Origin: Desulfobulbus sp.
GTDB lineage: Bacteria; Desulfobacterota; Desulfobulbia; Desulfobulbales; Desulfobulbaceae
Length of the DNA stretch: 8,527 nucleotides
Assembly: GCA_028684915.1 (NCBI GenBank)
Contig: JAQUEZ010000253.1
Coordinates: forward strand, 1-8,527
Reading direction: 5' to 3'
The notes under the pieces were generated by a model, which was not told where the DNA came from, did not search any database, and was given only the letters and a program-made list of their open reading frames with translations. This document shows positions 1-5,394 of the stretch, piece by piece; the first letter of the stretch is position 1, and each line of letters begins with the position of its first letter. The position numbers and the translations under genes were made by a program.

Positions 1-155
1 ACCGTGTCAAGCAAGGCTGTATGGGTGCTTCCTTCGATGAGGTAGGCGTTGTAGGACGTTCCGTCGGGAAGGGGGATGAGAGAGTCAAACAGGCGCCTGT
101 CCCAATCGATAGCGCCCAGCCAGTGGATCTTGTCCTTGATTGGTCTTCGTTTCAC
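1..155 (-). CDS. Flavodiiron protein (FprA/ROO family), N-terminal fragment
   Basis: The first 51 codons of a gene that runs off the left edge. The peptide carries the signature start of A-type flavoproteins: residues [15 protein letters not shown], then [13 protein letters not shown] and a Leu-Leu-Asp-Thr stretch that opens the metallo-beta-lactamase-like domain. Family members bind a non-heme di-iron centre in that domain and FMN in a following flavodoxin domain, and reduce O2 and/or NO in the cytoplasm of anaerobes, usually with electrons from rubredoxin. Only the N terminus is visible, so metal ligands and the flavodoxin part cannot be checked. The GTG start at 153-155 is chosen because GAGGT lies 5 bases upstream and the family sequence begins just after it ([12 protein letters not shown]). 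It is the last visible gene of a minus-strand series with PAS, RIC, DUF6448 and Hcp genes, which favours a nitrosative or oxidative stress role. Confidence 0.85.
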   Translation of the reverse strand, partial: MKRRPIKDKIHWLGAIDWDRRLFDSLIPLPDGTSYNAYLIEGSTHTALLDT

Positions 156-185
156 AGTACACCTCGCTTGTAATGGGATGGATAG

Positions 186-199
186 AATTCCCGGGAATT
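186..199. promoter_or_regulatory. Perfect 14-bp palindrome upstream of the flavodiiron gene
   Basis: AATTCCCGGGAATT is a perfect palindrome ending 30 bases before the GTG of the flavodiiron gene, in the 111-base gap after the PAS gene. A TTGAGG hexamer (minus strand, 213 to 208) lies just upstream as a poor -35 candidate, with no good -10 partner. The position suits an operator for the flavodiiron gene, but no known regulator motif is matched, so this is only a candidate site. Confidence 0.3.
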
Positions 200-228
200 T
201 CAGTTATCCTCAATAAGTTGATCTGTCT

Positions 229-247
229 AGATGGCGGGTCCCCATCT
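229..247. other. Short inverted repeat after the PAS gene
   Basis: AGATGG (229-234) and CCATCT (242-247) form a 6-bp stem with a 7-base loop, 20 bases beyond the stop of the PAS gene on the minus strand. No T-run follows on that strand, so it is not a convincing intrinsic terminator. It could be a weak attenuator or chance. Confidence 0.2.
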
Positions 248-266
248 CCTCACGTCAAAATTCTCA

Positions 267-698
267 TCAGGTATTAATAGATAGCTGCTTCTCGCAGTTG
301 GCAAGACGTTCTTTGAGTTCCTTCTCCTTGTGCCAACGCCCAGTTACATCCCGCATTATGGTGGCACAACCCTCGACCCCGCCTTGTTCGTCACGCAAGA
401 GAACCATGCTGAATTCCAAGGAGAGACGGTTCCCATCCTTGCGTGCACCGGGAGAGGAGAGTCTCTCTGTCAGGTATTTAGTCTGTCCTGTCTCCATCAC
501 TCGAAAATATCCTTGCCAATGACGAGCACGGAGGTTTTCCGGGATGATGAGATCAAGGGATTGCCCCACCGCCTCGGCAGCGCTGTAGCCAAACATCCGC
601 TCAGCTCCAATATTCCAATAACGAATCAGCCCCTGTCTGTCGGCAACGAGAATCGCATCGGCCGTATTCTCGATCAATTGCTTGAGCGCTTTGTCCAT
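267..698 (-). CDS. Single-domain PAS sensor protein, possibly heme-binding
   Basis: A 143-residue protein that is almost entirely one PAS (S-box) domain (about residues 4-120) with a short charged helix at the end (RWHKEKELKERL). There is no kinase, GGDEF, DNA-binding or membrane segment, so it must signal through a partner or serve as a sensor or storage domain. The typical PAS markers are visible: AERMFGYS (32-39), IIPENLR (51-57), ARKDG (85-89) and MRDVTGR (115-121). His60 aligns without gaps with the FixL heme-ligand histidine, Arg66 (+6) with a FixL propionate-contact arginine, and Arg79 is one residue off the FixL switch arginine. This His is also common in PAS domains not shown to bind heme, so heme is only a possibility. 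The ATG is preceded by AAAGGAGA. The gene starts 20 bases after the RIC gene stops, so the two are probably co-transcribed. Confidence 0.85.
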   Translation of the reverse strand: MDKALKQLIENTADAILVADRQGLIRYWNIGAERMFGYSAAEAVGQSLDLIIPENLRARHWQGYFRVMETGQTKYLTERLSSPGARKDGNRLSLEFSMVLLRDEQGGVEGCATIMRDVTGRWHKEKELKERLANCEKQLSINT

Positions 699-718
699 AT
701 CGTTGTCTCCTTTGTACG

Positions 719-1441
719 TTATGAGGAGAAGAGAGCCGTTGCCTTGGGAAAGAGGATGTTGTTTTCAAGATGGACATGCTTGTGGAGATCGTTTTCGAAC
801 TCCTTGAGTTTTTGATAGGTCAGCGTAAAAGTGCTGCAGGCGTCCGCCGGGATTGCAAAGTCGTGAGCGAGATGACGAATGGCATGGACAGTCTCGCCGA
901 TTTCTTCATGCTCGCGATACAGCCTCGCCAACGCTGATCGCATGGTTTCCTGATCGATGGCGTCTGGCTGGTGGCCGGAAGTCCTCGCTGATTCTGCCCG
1001 TTTGAGAGCCGGAAAGAAAACCTCTTCCTCCTCCTTGAGATGGACTGTCATATCAGCAGCTATTTTTTCAAAGAGCGCTGCTATTTTTATGACCTCAGGA
1101 TGATTGGCTCCATGCACTGCAGCTATCTTGCGGGCATAGGCAGCAATCTGGTCATCATTTTCCCTAAGATAGGCATGGTGCGTGTTGACGATATAATCGG
1201 CGAGAAATGAGAGTGGCCATGACGCAAAATTGAGGCTTTGTTCACCAGGCTCGCTTTGAACAGCCTCAAGTTCCCGGATAATTTGTGCTGGATCGATCCC
1301 TTTTTGCGCGCACACCGTCGCCAGCGGCATGTTGCCCCCACAGCAGAAATCGATGCCTCGGGCTGCAAAGACTTGCGCTGTTCTGAAATCAGCAGTGACA
1401 ATCTCTCCGACAGTTGTCATTTCGATTGATAAGGGTTCCAT
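719..1441 (-). CDS. ric: RIC/YtfE/ScdA-type iron-sulfur cluster repair di-iron protein
   Basis: A 240-residue cytoplasmic protein with the two-part RIC layout. An N-terminal ScdA_N domain (about 1-55) carries the Phe-Cys-Cys-Gly-Gly motif (Cys33, Cys34), followed by a hemerythrin-like four-helix domain (about 80-235). Candidate iron ligands are His88/His89, the HLKEE motif (His134, Glu138), His178 in REHEEIG, and His222/Glu226 in HVHLENNILFP, matching the His and H-x3-E ligand pattern of E. coli YtfE. The length is close to the usual 220-250. RIC proteins help restore iron-sulfur clusters damaged by NO or oxidants, and YtfE has also been tied to NO chemistry. A TTG 18 bases upstream could extend the frame but has no ribosome site; the ATG at 1439-1441 has GGAGA 5 bases upstream. 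The PAS gene follows after 20 bases, and the DUF6448 gene precedes it by 72 bases in which I see no clear promoter or hairpin. Confidence 0.93.
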   Translation of the reverse strand: MEPLSIEMTTVGEIVTADFRTAQVFAARGIDFCCGGNMPLATVCAQKGIDPAQIIRELEAVQSEPGEQSLNFASWPLSFLADYIVNTHHAYLRENDDQIAAYARKIAAVHGANHPEVIKIAALFEKIAADMTVHLKEEEEVFFPALKRAESARTSGHQPDAIDQETMRSALARLYREHEEIGETVHAIRHLAHDFAIPADACSTFTLTYQKLKEFENDLHKHVHLENNILFPKATALFSS

Positions 1442-1513
1442 CTTCGTCTCCGGCTGCAAGGCGGTTGTCTTGGTAGGGCGCGAATACCATCACGGCTTGG
1501 CGAAAGCATCTAT

Positions 1514-2143
1514 TCAATGTTCATGATGTTTCATGGATTTTTTCTCGGCAGGTTCCTTGTGATGTTCAGCATGCCCGATAGCATCTTGTTGCAGCTTTTC
1601 CACATAATGGGTGTACTCCACATAGGCCTTCACATAGTTGCGGCCTGCTTCGACACTTTCATCCTTATGCTTGTACAACTCTGCTGCCTGATGATGCCGC
1701 TCACGAATGCCTTTGGTCACCGCATCCGTGACCAACTTCATCACTGCTTCATCCGAACCGCTGATCAGCGACGTATCAGCAGCGGCTATAACTGGTTCTA
1801 CCGTGCCGGCCGGCTTGAGACCGGTAAAGGGAGCTCCTTCACCAGCTCGATGAATCTTTACCAGTGTTTCGTAGAAACGATGCTCCCCCTCTTCTTTCCC
1901 TTTCTCACCTTTCGCCCGTGCTGCTAAGGCTTGATGAAAAGCCTTGCCCACTTGGGCTTCATCCTTTTTCTGCACCCACTTAAGGACCGGAGTAATATCT
2001 CCTTCCTCCAGAGCTAACCGAGCATCCTTGATGACCGGGCCGTCTAAGGTATCGCAATGGGCTGCCGCAAATCGTGGTGTGATGAGGAGTCCGAAACACG
2101 TCAAAGTAAAGAGTGTGATTACAGCGTAATCCTTCAGTTTCAT
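1514..2143 (-). CDS. Secreted DUF6448-family protein with His-Cys-Asp mature N terminus
   Basis: A 209-residue protein I recognise as DUF6448-like (HCDTLDGPV, RIHRAGEGAP-like KIHRAGEGAPFTGLKPAG, and KHKDESVEAGRNYVKAYVEYTHYVE), a family without an assigned function. Residues 1-28 form a Sec signal peptide: a Lys-rich start, a hydrophobic core, then RFAAA before His29, giving an Ala-x-Ala cut that leaves His-Cys-Asp at the mature end. It is not a lipoprotein, because His sits at the -1 place of the only possible lipobox. Cys30 is the only cysteine in the mature chain. The middle looks helical, and the C-terminal tail is His/Lys-rich (AEHHKEPAEKK, MKHHEH), suggesting metal binding. An in-frame TTG at 2171-2173 is rejected as the start, since the ATG at 2141-2143 has GAGGT 7 bases upstream and begins directly with the signal peptide. 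It sits between hcp and ric on the same strand, which suggests a periplasmic role in the same stress response. Confidence 0.8.
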   Translation of the reverse strand: MKLKDYAVITLFTLTCFGLLITPRFAAAHCDTLDGPVIKDARLALEEGDITPVLKWVQKKDEAQVGKAFHQALAARAKGEKGKEEGEHRFYETLVKIHRAGEGAPFTGLKPAGTVEPVIAAADTSLISGSDEAVMKLVTDAVTKGIRERHHQAAELYKHKDESVEAGRNYVKAYVEYTHYVEKLQQDAIGHAEHHKEPAEKKSMKHHEH

Positions 2144-2183
2144 GATGCTTACCTCGTGAATTTCATGTTCCAAAGTGAAGAGC

Positions 2184-2214
2184 CCCTTGTCGAACCACTA
2201 AGATTCGACAAGGG
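2184..2214. other. 11-bp perfect stem-loop between hcp and the DUF6448 gene
   Basis: CCCTTGTCGAA (2184-2194) pairs perfectly with TTCGACAAGGG (2204-2214) around a 9-base loop. It lies 25 bases beyond the hcp stop and 40 bases before the DUF6448 start. There is no T-run after the stem on the minus strand (CTCTTCACTTTGG follows), so it is not a standard terminator. It could be an RNA-stability or processing element that uncouples hcp from downstream genes, or a weak terminator with partial read-through. Confidence 0.5.
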
Positions 2215-2239
2215 AAAACGTACAACGCCTGAAAATTGT

Positions 2240-3868
2240 TTATCCTAAAATGGCCTTGAGATCCGCCTCCGGGGTATCCACCGGCTTGATGTCGAAGGTC
2301 TTGACCAGGAACTCGAGCACCGCCGGGCTGATGAAGGCCGGCAGCGACGGCCCGAGGCGGATGTCCTTGATCCCCAGGTACAGCAGGGTCAGGAGGATGG
2401 CCACCGCCTTCTGCTCATACCAGGACAGCACCATGGAGAGCGGCAGATCGTTGACTCCGCAGTCGAAGGCCTTGGACAGAGCCACCGCGATCTGGATCGC
2501 CGAGTAGGCGTCGTTGCACTGACCGACATCCAACAGGCGCGGGATGCCGCCGATATCGCCCAAGTTCTTATCGAAGAACCGGAACTTGCCGCAGGCCAGG
2601 GTCAGCACCATGCAGTCGTTCGGGATCTGCTCGACGAACTTGGTGAAGTAGTCGCGGCCGGGTTTGGCGCCATCGCAGCCACCCACCAGGAAGAAGTGGC
2701 GGATTGCCTTGGATTTCACCGCCTCGATCACCTTGTCGGCCACGCCCAGCACGGTGTTGCGCGCAAAGCCGACCAGCACCTGACCGCCCTCGACGTCATC
2801 GGTGAATCCGGGCATGGCAAGGGCCATGGCTACCACTGCGGAATAATCCTTGTCAGTGATGTGCTTGACCCCAGGCCAACCGACCAGACCGTTGGTGAAG
2901 ACACGGTCGATATAGTCCTCGCGCGGCTTCTGGATGCAGTTGGTGGTGAACAGGATCGGCCCCGGAAAATTCGGAAACTCCTTGTGCTGATTCTGCCAGG
3001 CGGTGCCGAAATGACCGTAGAAATGCGGATATTTCTTCAGCTCCGGATACCCGTGGCAGGGCAGCATTTCGCCATGGGTGTAGATGTCGATGCCCTTGCC
3101 CTCGGTCTGCTGCAACAGCAGTTCAAGGTCGTGGAGGTCGTGGCCGGAGATGAGAATACACTTATTCTTGCGATGCCCGAGCGGTACCGGGGTGGGAACC
3201 GGATGGCCGTAGGTGCCGGTGTTGCCGGCATCCAACAATTCCATGGCCTTGAGATTGATCTCGCCGGCCTTCATCGCCACAGGCACGCACTGATCAACGG
3301 TCAGCCTGGGAACCAGTAGCACGGCCAGAGCCTCGTAGCAGAAGGCGGCCACGGCCGGATCGGTCTTGCCGAGAATGGCGGCATGGTCGGCATAGGCGGC
3401 GATTCCCTTGAGGCCGTAGAGCAGGGTTTGCTTGAGCGAACGGATATTGACATCGCTATCCAGGCTCTCGATCAGGTTGAGGGCCTTACCCTGGGCAGCC
3501 ATTTCGGCGACCCCACCGGTCGGAATGAAGGTGGCCGGCGCCTCGGTGAAATCGGTCTTGCCACCGGCGGCTGCCACTTTGGCCTTCATCGCCTCGCGCA
3601 ATTCAACGGTCCGTTTGATCAGCTCGACGAAACGATCCGGATCAAAGTCAACGTTGGTCAGGGTGGAGAAGATGGCCTCGAAGGTGAAACGATCGGTGGC
3701 CTCATCGACAACACCCACTTTCCGCCCCTCCTGGGCATAGAGGGCCAAACCCTGCAGGGCATGGATCAGCAGATCCTGGAGGTCGGCGACCTCTTCATTC
3801 TTCCCGCATACCCCGGCGATGTTGCATCCGATTCCCTTGGCGGTCTGCTCACATTGGTTACAAAACAT
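2240..3868 (-). CDS. hcp: Hybrid cluster protein (hydroxylamine reductase / NO reductase), class I
   Basis: A 542-residue cytoplasmic protein, full length for the family. The N-terminal cysteine motif is C3-x2-C6-x8-C15-x5-C21, the spacing of class I Hcp from strict anaerobes, which carries a [4Fe-4S] cluster; E. coli-type proteins use a wider motif with a [2Fe-2S]. The hybrid-cluster ligands can be placed by comparison with Desulfovibrio Hcp: His243, Glu267, Cys311, Cys398 (GGCDG, the persulfide position), Cys426 (LACGK), Cys451 (GQCNDA), Glu485 and Lys487 (WYEQKA). All are present. Hcp reduces hydroxylamine in vitro and is linked in vivo to NO reduction and S-nitrosylation. The ATG is preceded by AAGGAGGAAAAGC, a near-perfect ribosome site. 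A possible promoter and an FNR-like box lie upstream (3959-4005). No Hcr reductase gene is in the window. By eye the gene is more GC-rich than its neighbours. It probably leads a transcript running into the DUF6448, RIC and PAS genes. Confidence 0.97.
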   Translation of the reverse strand: MFCNQCEQTAKGIGCNIAGVCGKNEEVADLQDLLIHALQGLALYAQEGRKVGVVDEATDRFTFEAIFSTLTNVDFDPDRFVELIKRTVELREAMKAKVAAAGGKTDFTEAPATFIPTGGVAEMAAQGKALNLIESLDSDVNIRSLKQTLLYGLKGIAAYADHAAILGKTDPAVAAFCYEALAVLLVPRLTVDQCVPVAMKAGEINLKAMELLDAGNTGTYGHPVPTPVPLGHRKNKCILISGHDLHDLELLLQQTEGKGIDIYTHGEMLPCHGYPELKKYPHFYGHFGTAWQNQHKEFPNFPGPILFTTNCIQKPREDYIDRVFTNGLVGWPGVKHITDKDYSAVVAMALAMPGFTDDVEGGQVLVGFARNTVLGVADKVIEAVKSKAIRHFFLVGGCDGAKPGRDYFTKFVEQIPNDCMVLTLACGKFRFFDKNLGDIGGIPRLLDVGQCNDAYSAIQIAVALSKAFDCGVNDLPLSMVLSWYEQKAVAILLTLLYLGIKDIRLGPSLPAFISPAVLEFLVKTFDIKPVDTPEADLKAILG

Positions 3869-3904
3869 GCTTTTCCTCCTTCGTCATGGTTAGGTGATGG
3901 TGGG

Positions 3905-3919
3905 CGCCGATAATCGGCG
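3905..3919. other. GC-rich hairpin in the hcp leader
   Basis: CGCCGA-TAA-TCGGCG gives a 6-bp stem with a 3-base loop, 37 bases ahead of the hcp ATG. If transcription starts upstream as proposed, it lies in the 5' untranslated RNA and could stabilise it; as DNA it could be an operator. No T-run follows it on the minus strand. Confidence 0.35.
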
Positions 3920-3958
3920 TAAATTTTATTTGACCCATGCCGTTCGTATAGAACTTTC

Positions 3959-3972
3959 TTGGGAGAGATCAA
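3959..3972 (-). promoter_or_regulatory. Candidate FNR/CRP-family box upstream of hcp
   Basis: On the minus strand the bases read TTGAT-CTCT-CCCAA. This matches the FNR consensus TTGAT-N4-ATCAA at 8 of 10 positions, with a perfect left half. It lies about 90 bases before the hcp ATG. Relative to the -10-like hexamer at 3978-3983 it would cover the transcription start, a place suited to repression. If a different start near 3924 is used it would sit at an activating position, but no good -10 is seen there. Confidence 0.35.
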
Positions 3973-3977
3973 TGAAA

Positions 3978-4005
3978 ATTATATTGCTATATCGCCATGG
4001 TACAA
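3978..4005 (-). promoter_or_regulatory. Candidate sigma70-type promoter for hcp
   Basis: On the minus strand, TTGTAC (4005 to 4000) and TATAAT (3983 to 3978) are separated by 16 bases. The -10 is perfect and the -35 matches 4 of 6. The predicted start is near 3971, giving an hcp leader of about 100 bases that includes the 3905-3919 hairpin. The region is AT-rich, so a chance match cannot be excluded. Confidence 0.45.
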
Positions 4006-4023
4006 CTTGCAGTAGCTTTTTTT

Positions 4024-4563
4024 TTACACCCAGAACTCTGGGTATTTGCGAGTCTTGGGGATGTTATTGACGACCAAGGCAATGACCAGCATGATACAGG
4101 CCCCCAGTGCCACCGGCATCACCACGTAGAGATAGCCAAGATTGTGTACGCTTTGACCACCGATCACCGCGATAAGGGCCGTGGCTCCTCCAGGAGGATG
4201 CAAGGTCTTGGTCAGGTGCATCAAAGCAATCGAAACTGAAACCGCCACAGCCGCAGCCAGCCAAGGATTATATCCCAGCCATTGGAAAGCCGTCACCCCA
4301 ATCACGGCAGAAAGAATATGGCCACCAAGCAGGTTTCTCGGTTGCGCCAGAGGGCTACGAACGGCTCCGTAGATCAATACCGCCGACGCACCAAACGATC
4401 CAAGAAGCAACATCAATCCCTGTTGGTCGAGCAGCTTGTAATGCAAGAGAGCAACCGCCGCTATGCCCAGGAAGCTGCCGAGCCACGACCAGCAAACCTC
4501 AGCAAGACTCACCGGTGGGGGGCTTTGGCCTTGACCGCGCATTTTTTGCAGATAACCATTCAT
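4024..4563 (-). CDS. HPP-family integral membrane protein, candidate nitrite transporter
   Basis: A 179-residue protein with the two family hallmarks: the GSFGASAVLIYGAVRSPLAQP block (about 55-75) with a GGH just after it, and the Leu-His-Pro-Pro-Gly-Gly motif (His122 to Gly126). Hydrophobic stretches at roughly 25-42, 48-65, 80-98, 101-117 and 143-166 fit the expected four to five membrane helices in the inner membrane. HPP proteins of cyanobacteria and plastids have been reported to move nitrite; bacterial members are mostly uncharacterised. An in-frame TTG at 4588-4590 would lie inside the CBS gene and lacks a ribosome site; the ATG at 4561-4563 has GAGGT 7 bases upstream. It begins 11 bases after the CBS gene stops, so the two form an operon. 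No terminator is seen after it, and read-through toward hcp is possible. The neighbouring NO/hydroxylamine genes and NarG-like enzyme support a nitrite-related job. Confidence 0.85.
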   Translation of the reverse strand: MNGYLQKMRGQGQSPPPVSLAEVCWSWLGSFLGIAAVALLHYKLLDQQGLMLLLGSFGASAVLIYGAVRSPLAQPRNLLGGHILSAVIGVTAFQWLGYNPWLAAAVAVSVSIALMHLTKTLHPPGGATALIAVIGGQSVHNLGYLYVVMPVALGACIMLVIALVVNNIPKTRKYPEFWV

Positions 4564-4574
4564 TGGTTGCACCT

Positions 4575-5180
4575 CTACCGGGCAAGGCAATACGACTGGA
4601 CGAGATCGGTGCGGGTCACGATTCCGAGAGGTCTTCCCTCTGTGTCAACGATGGGCAGGCGATTGATCTGTTTGTCGATGAACAGAGACGAAATCTCCCC
4701 CATTGTTATCTTCGGCCCCGCAGTGATTGCCGGCGTGGTCATGATTTCCGAAACGGCATGATTACGAAGAGATGTCGCCATGCATCCCTTGTTAGTCAGG
4801 CAATGGGCGACAATCTGCATGAAGGAGAGGGGTTGGCCCAATCCCATTTTGGCCAGAAAATCCTTTTCAGAAAGCACCCCGACAATACTGCCGTTGGTGT
4901 CGACGACCGGCACGCCGGAAAACCGTTTTTCCGCCAAAAAAGTTGCAGCCTGCATCAGATCCATATCCGCTCTAAGGCACTGAACCGGTTGGGTCATCAT
5001 ATCCTGCGCCACACGGGAATCCCAGATTCTTTGCAGGGCGTGCTTATAGGCTACTTGGAAGACCTCGCGGAAGTCTCCGGGGCTAATATCGATATACCCC
5101 TGAATATCTTTCATCGCCGCAATCACATCTTGCTCAGAAATATCAATTGTTGTGCTGCACGAGGCGTTTTCATTCTTCAT
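4575..5180 (-). CDS. Two-CBS-domain protein, probable regulator of the HPP transporter
   Basis: A 201-residue soluble protein. After an N-terminal helical segment (about 15-55, with DVIAAMKDI and GDFREVFQVAYKHALQRI) come two CBS motifs. CBS1 is about 57-112 (GVPVVDTNGSIVGVLSEKDF) and CBS2 about 143-197 (RLPIVDTEGRPLGIVTRTDL). A CBS pair forms a Bateman module that usually senses adenine nucleotides and gates a partner. In many bacteria HPP and CBS domains lie in one polypeptide; here they are separate genes 11 bases apart with CBS first, so this is probably the cytoplasmic regulatory half of the HPP transporter. The ATG at 5178-5180 has only a distant AAGGA (about 12 bases), so translation may be modest. 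Its promoter would lie in the divergent region, where the nearest 9-bp repeat supplies a -10-like TATTAT. Confidence 0.85.
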   Translation of the reverse strand: MKNENASCSTTIDISEQDVIAAMKDIQGYIDISPGDFREVFQVAYKHALQRIWDSRVAQDMMTQPVQCLRADMDLMQAATFLAEKRFSGVPVVDTNGSIVGVLSEKDFLAKMGLGQPLSFMQIVAHCLTNKGCMATSLRNHAVSEIMTTPAITAGPKITMGEISSLFIDKQINRLPIVDTEGRPLGIVTRTDLVQSYCLAR

Positions 5181-5225
5181 TAATAATGGTTATCCTTTTC
5201 AAAGATTGAAGATAATGATAACAAC

Positions 5226-5265
5226 ATAATAAACATAATAAACATAATAAACATAATAAACATAA
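5226..5265. repeat. 9-bp tandem repeat in the divergent promoter region
   Basis: Four perfect head-to-tail copies of ATAATAAAC run from 5226 to 5261, followed by a partial copy (ATAA, 5262-5265). On the minus strand each unit contains TATTAT, one base off a perfect -10. The copy nearest the FNR-type box may be the -10 for the CBS/HPP operon; the others would then lie in its leader. Repeats this short can gain or lose units by slippage. Confidence 0.9.
5253..5258 (-). promoter_or_regulatory. Candidate -10 element for the CBS/HPP operon
   Basis: The minus-strand TATTAT in the last perfect repeat copy would give a start near 5246. The centre of the FNR-type box (5286.5) is then about 40.5 bases upstream, close to the usual class II distance. 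No -35 is apparent, as expected for an activator-dependent promoter. Neighbouring repeat copies offer the same hexamer further from the box, so the exact choice is uncertain. Confidence 0.35.
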
Positions 5266-5279
5266 AAAAAATAATTTCT

Positions 5280-5293
5280 TTGATCTACGTCAA
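5280..5293. promoter_or_regulatory. FNR/CRP-family binding box in the divergent region
   Basis: TTGAT-CTAC-GTCAA matches the FNR consensus TTGAT-N4-ATCAA at 9 of 10 positions; a GTCAA half is also met in NNR/DNR-type boxes. Its centre (5286.5) is exactly 41.5 bases before the start predicted from the TATAAT at 5316-5321, the classic position for activation by FNR-family proteins. Which family member binds (oxygen-sensing FNR, NO-sensing DNR/NNR or HcpR) cannot be told from one site. Confidence 0.75.
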
Positions 5294-5315
5294 TTTTTTA
5301 GAGGAATAGTTATGA

Positions 5316-5321
5316 TATAAT
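5316..5321 (+). promoter_or_regulatory. -10 element of the molybdoenzyme operon promoter
   Basis: A perfect TATAAT with no recognisable -35 (the place holds ATTTTTT), as expected when a regulator at -41.5 replaces it. The predicted start is near 5328, leaving a leader of about 140 bases before the ATG at 5468. Confidence 0.7.
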
Positions 5322-5394
5322 AAAGAAGTAAAAATAACAGAATGACCAAAAGTCTCGAAATCCTGATCGATAAAAATTTTTTTGCAATACTTGG

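Noticed and set aside
330..815. A 161-codon plus-strand frame across the PAS gene and the end of the RIC gene.
   Set aside because: It overlaps two recognised genes on the other strand and shows no domain or plausible ribosome site.
2696..3913. Long plus-strand open frames opposite hcp (207 and 176 codons).
   Set aside because: They are antisense to a clearly conserved Hcp with all ligands in place, resemble no known family, and are expected by-products of the GC-rich third codon positions of hcp.
3929..3938. ATTTGACCC-like half-site as an HcpR box ahead of hcp.
   Set aside because: The opposite half at the expected spacing matches almost nowhere, so only a single half-site is present.
4017..4025. 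Run of nine T as a terminator.
   Set aside because: It lies on the plus strand where no gene ends, has no GC-rich stem before it, and on the minus strand is a run of A after the HPP stop.
5226..5265. Tandem repeats as a CRISPR array or plasmid iterons.
   Set aside because: Units are 9 bp with no spacers, and no Cas or replication-protein gene is nearby; the setting is a promoter region.
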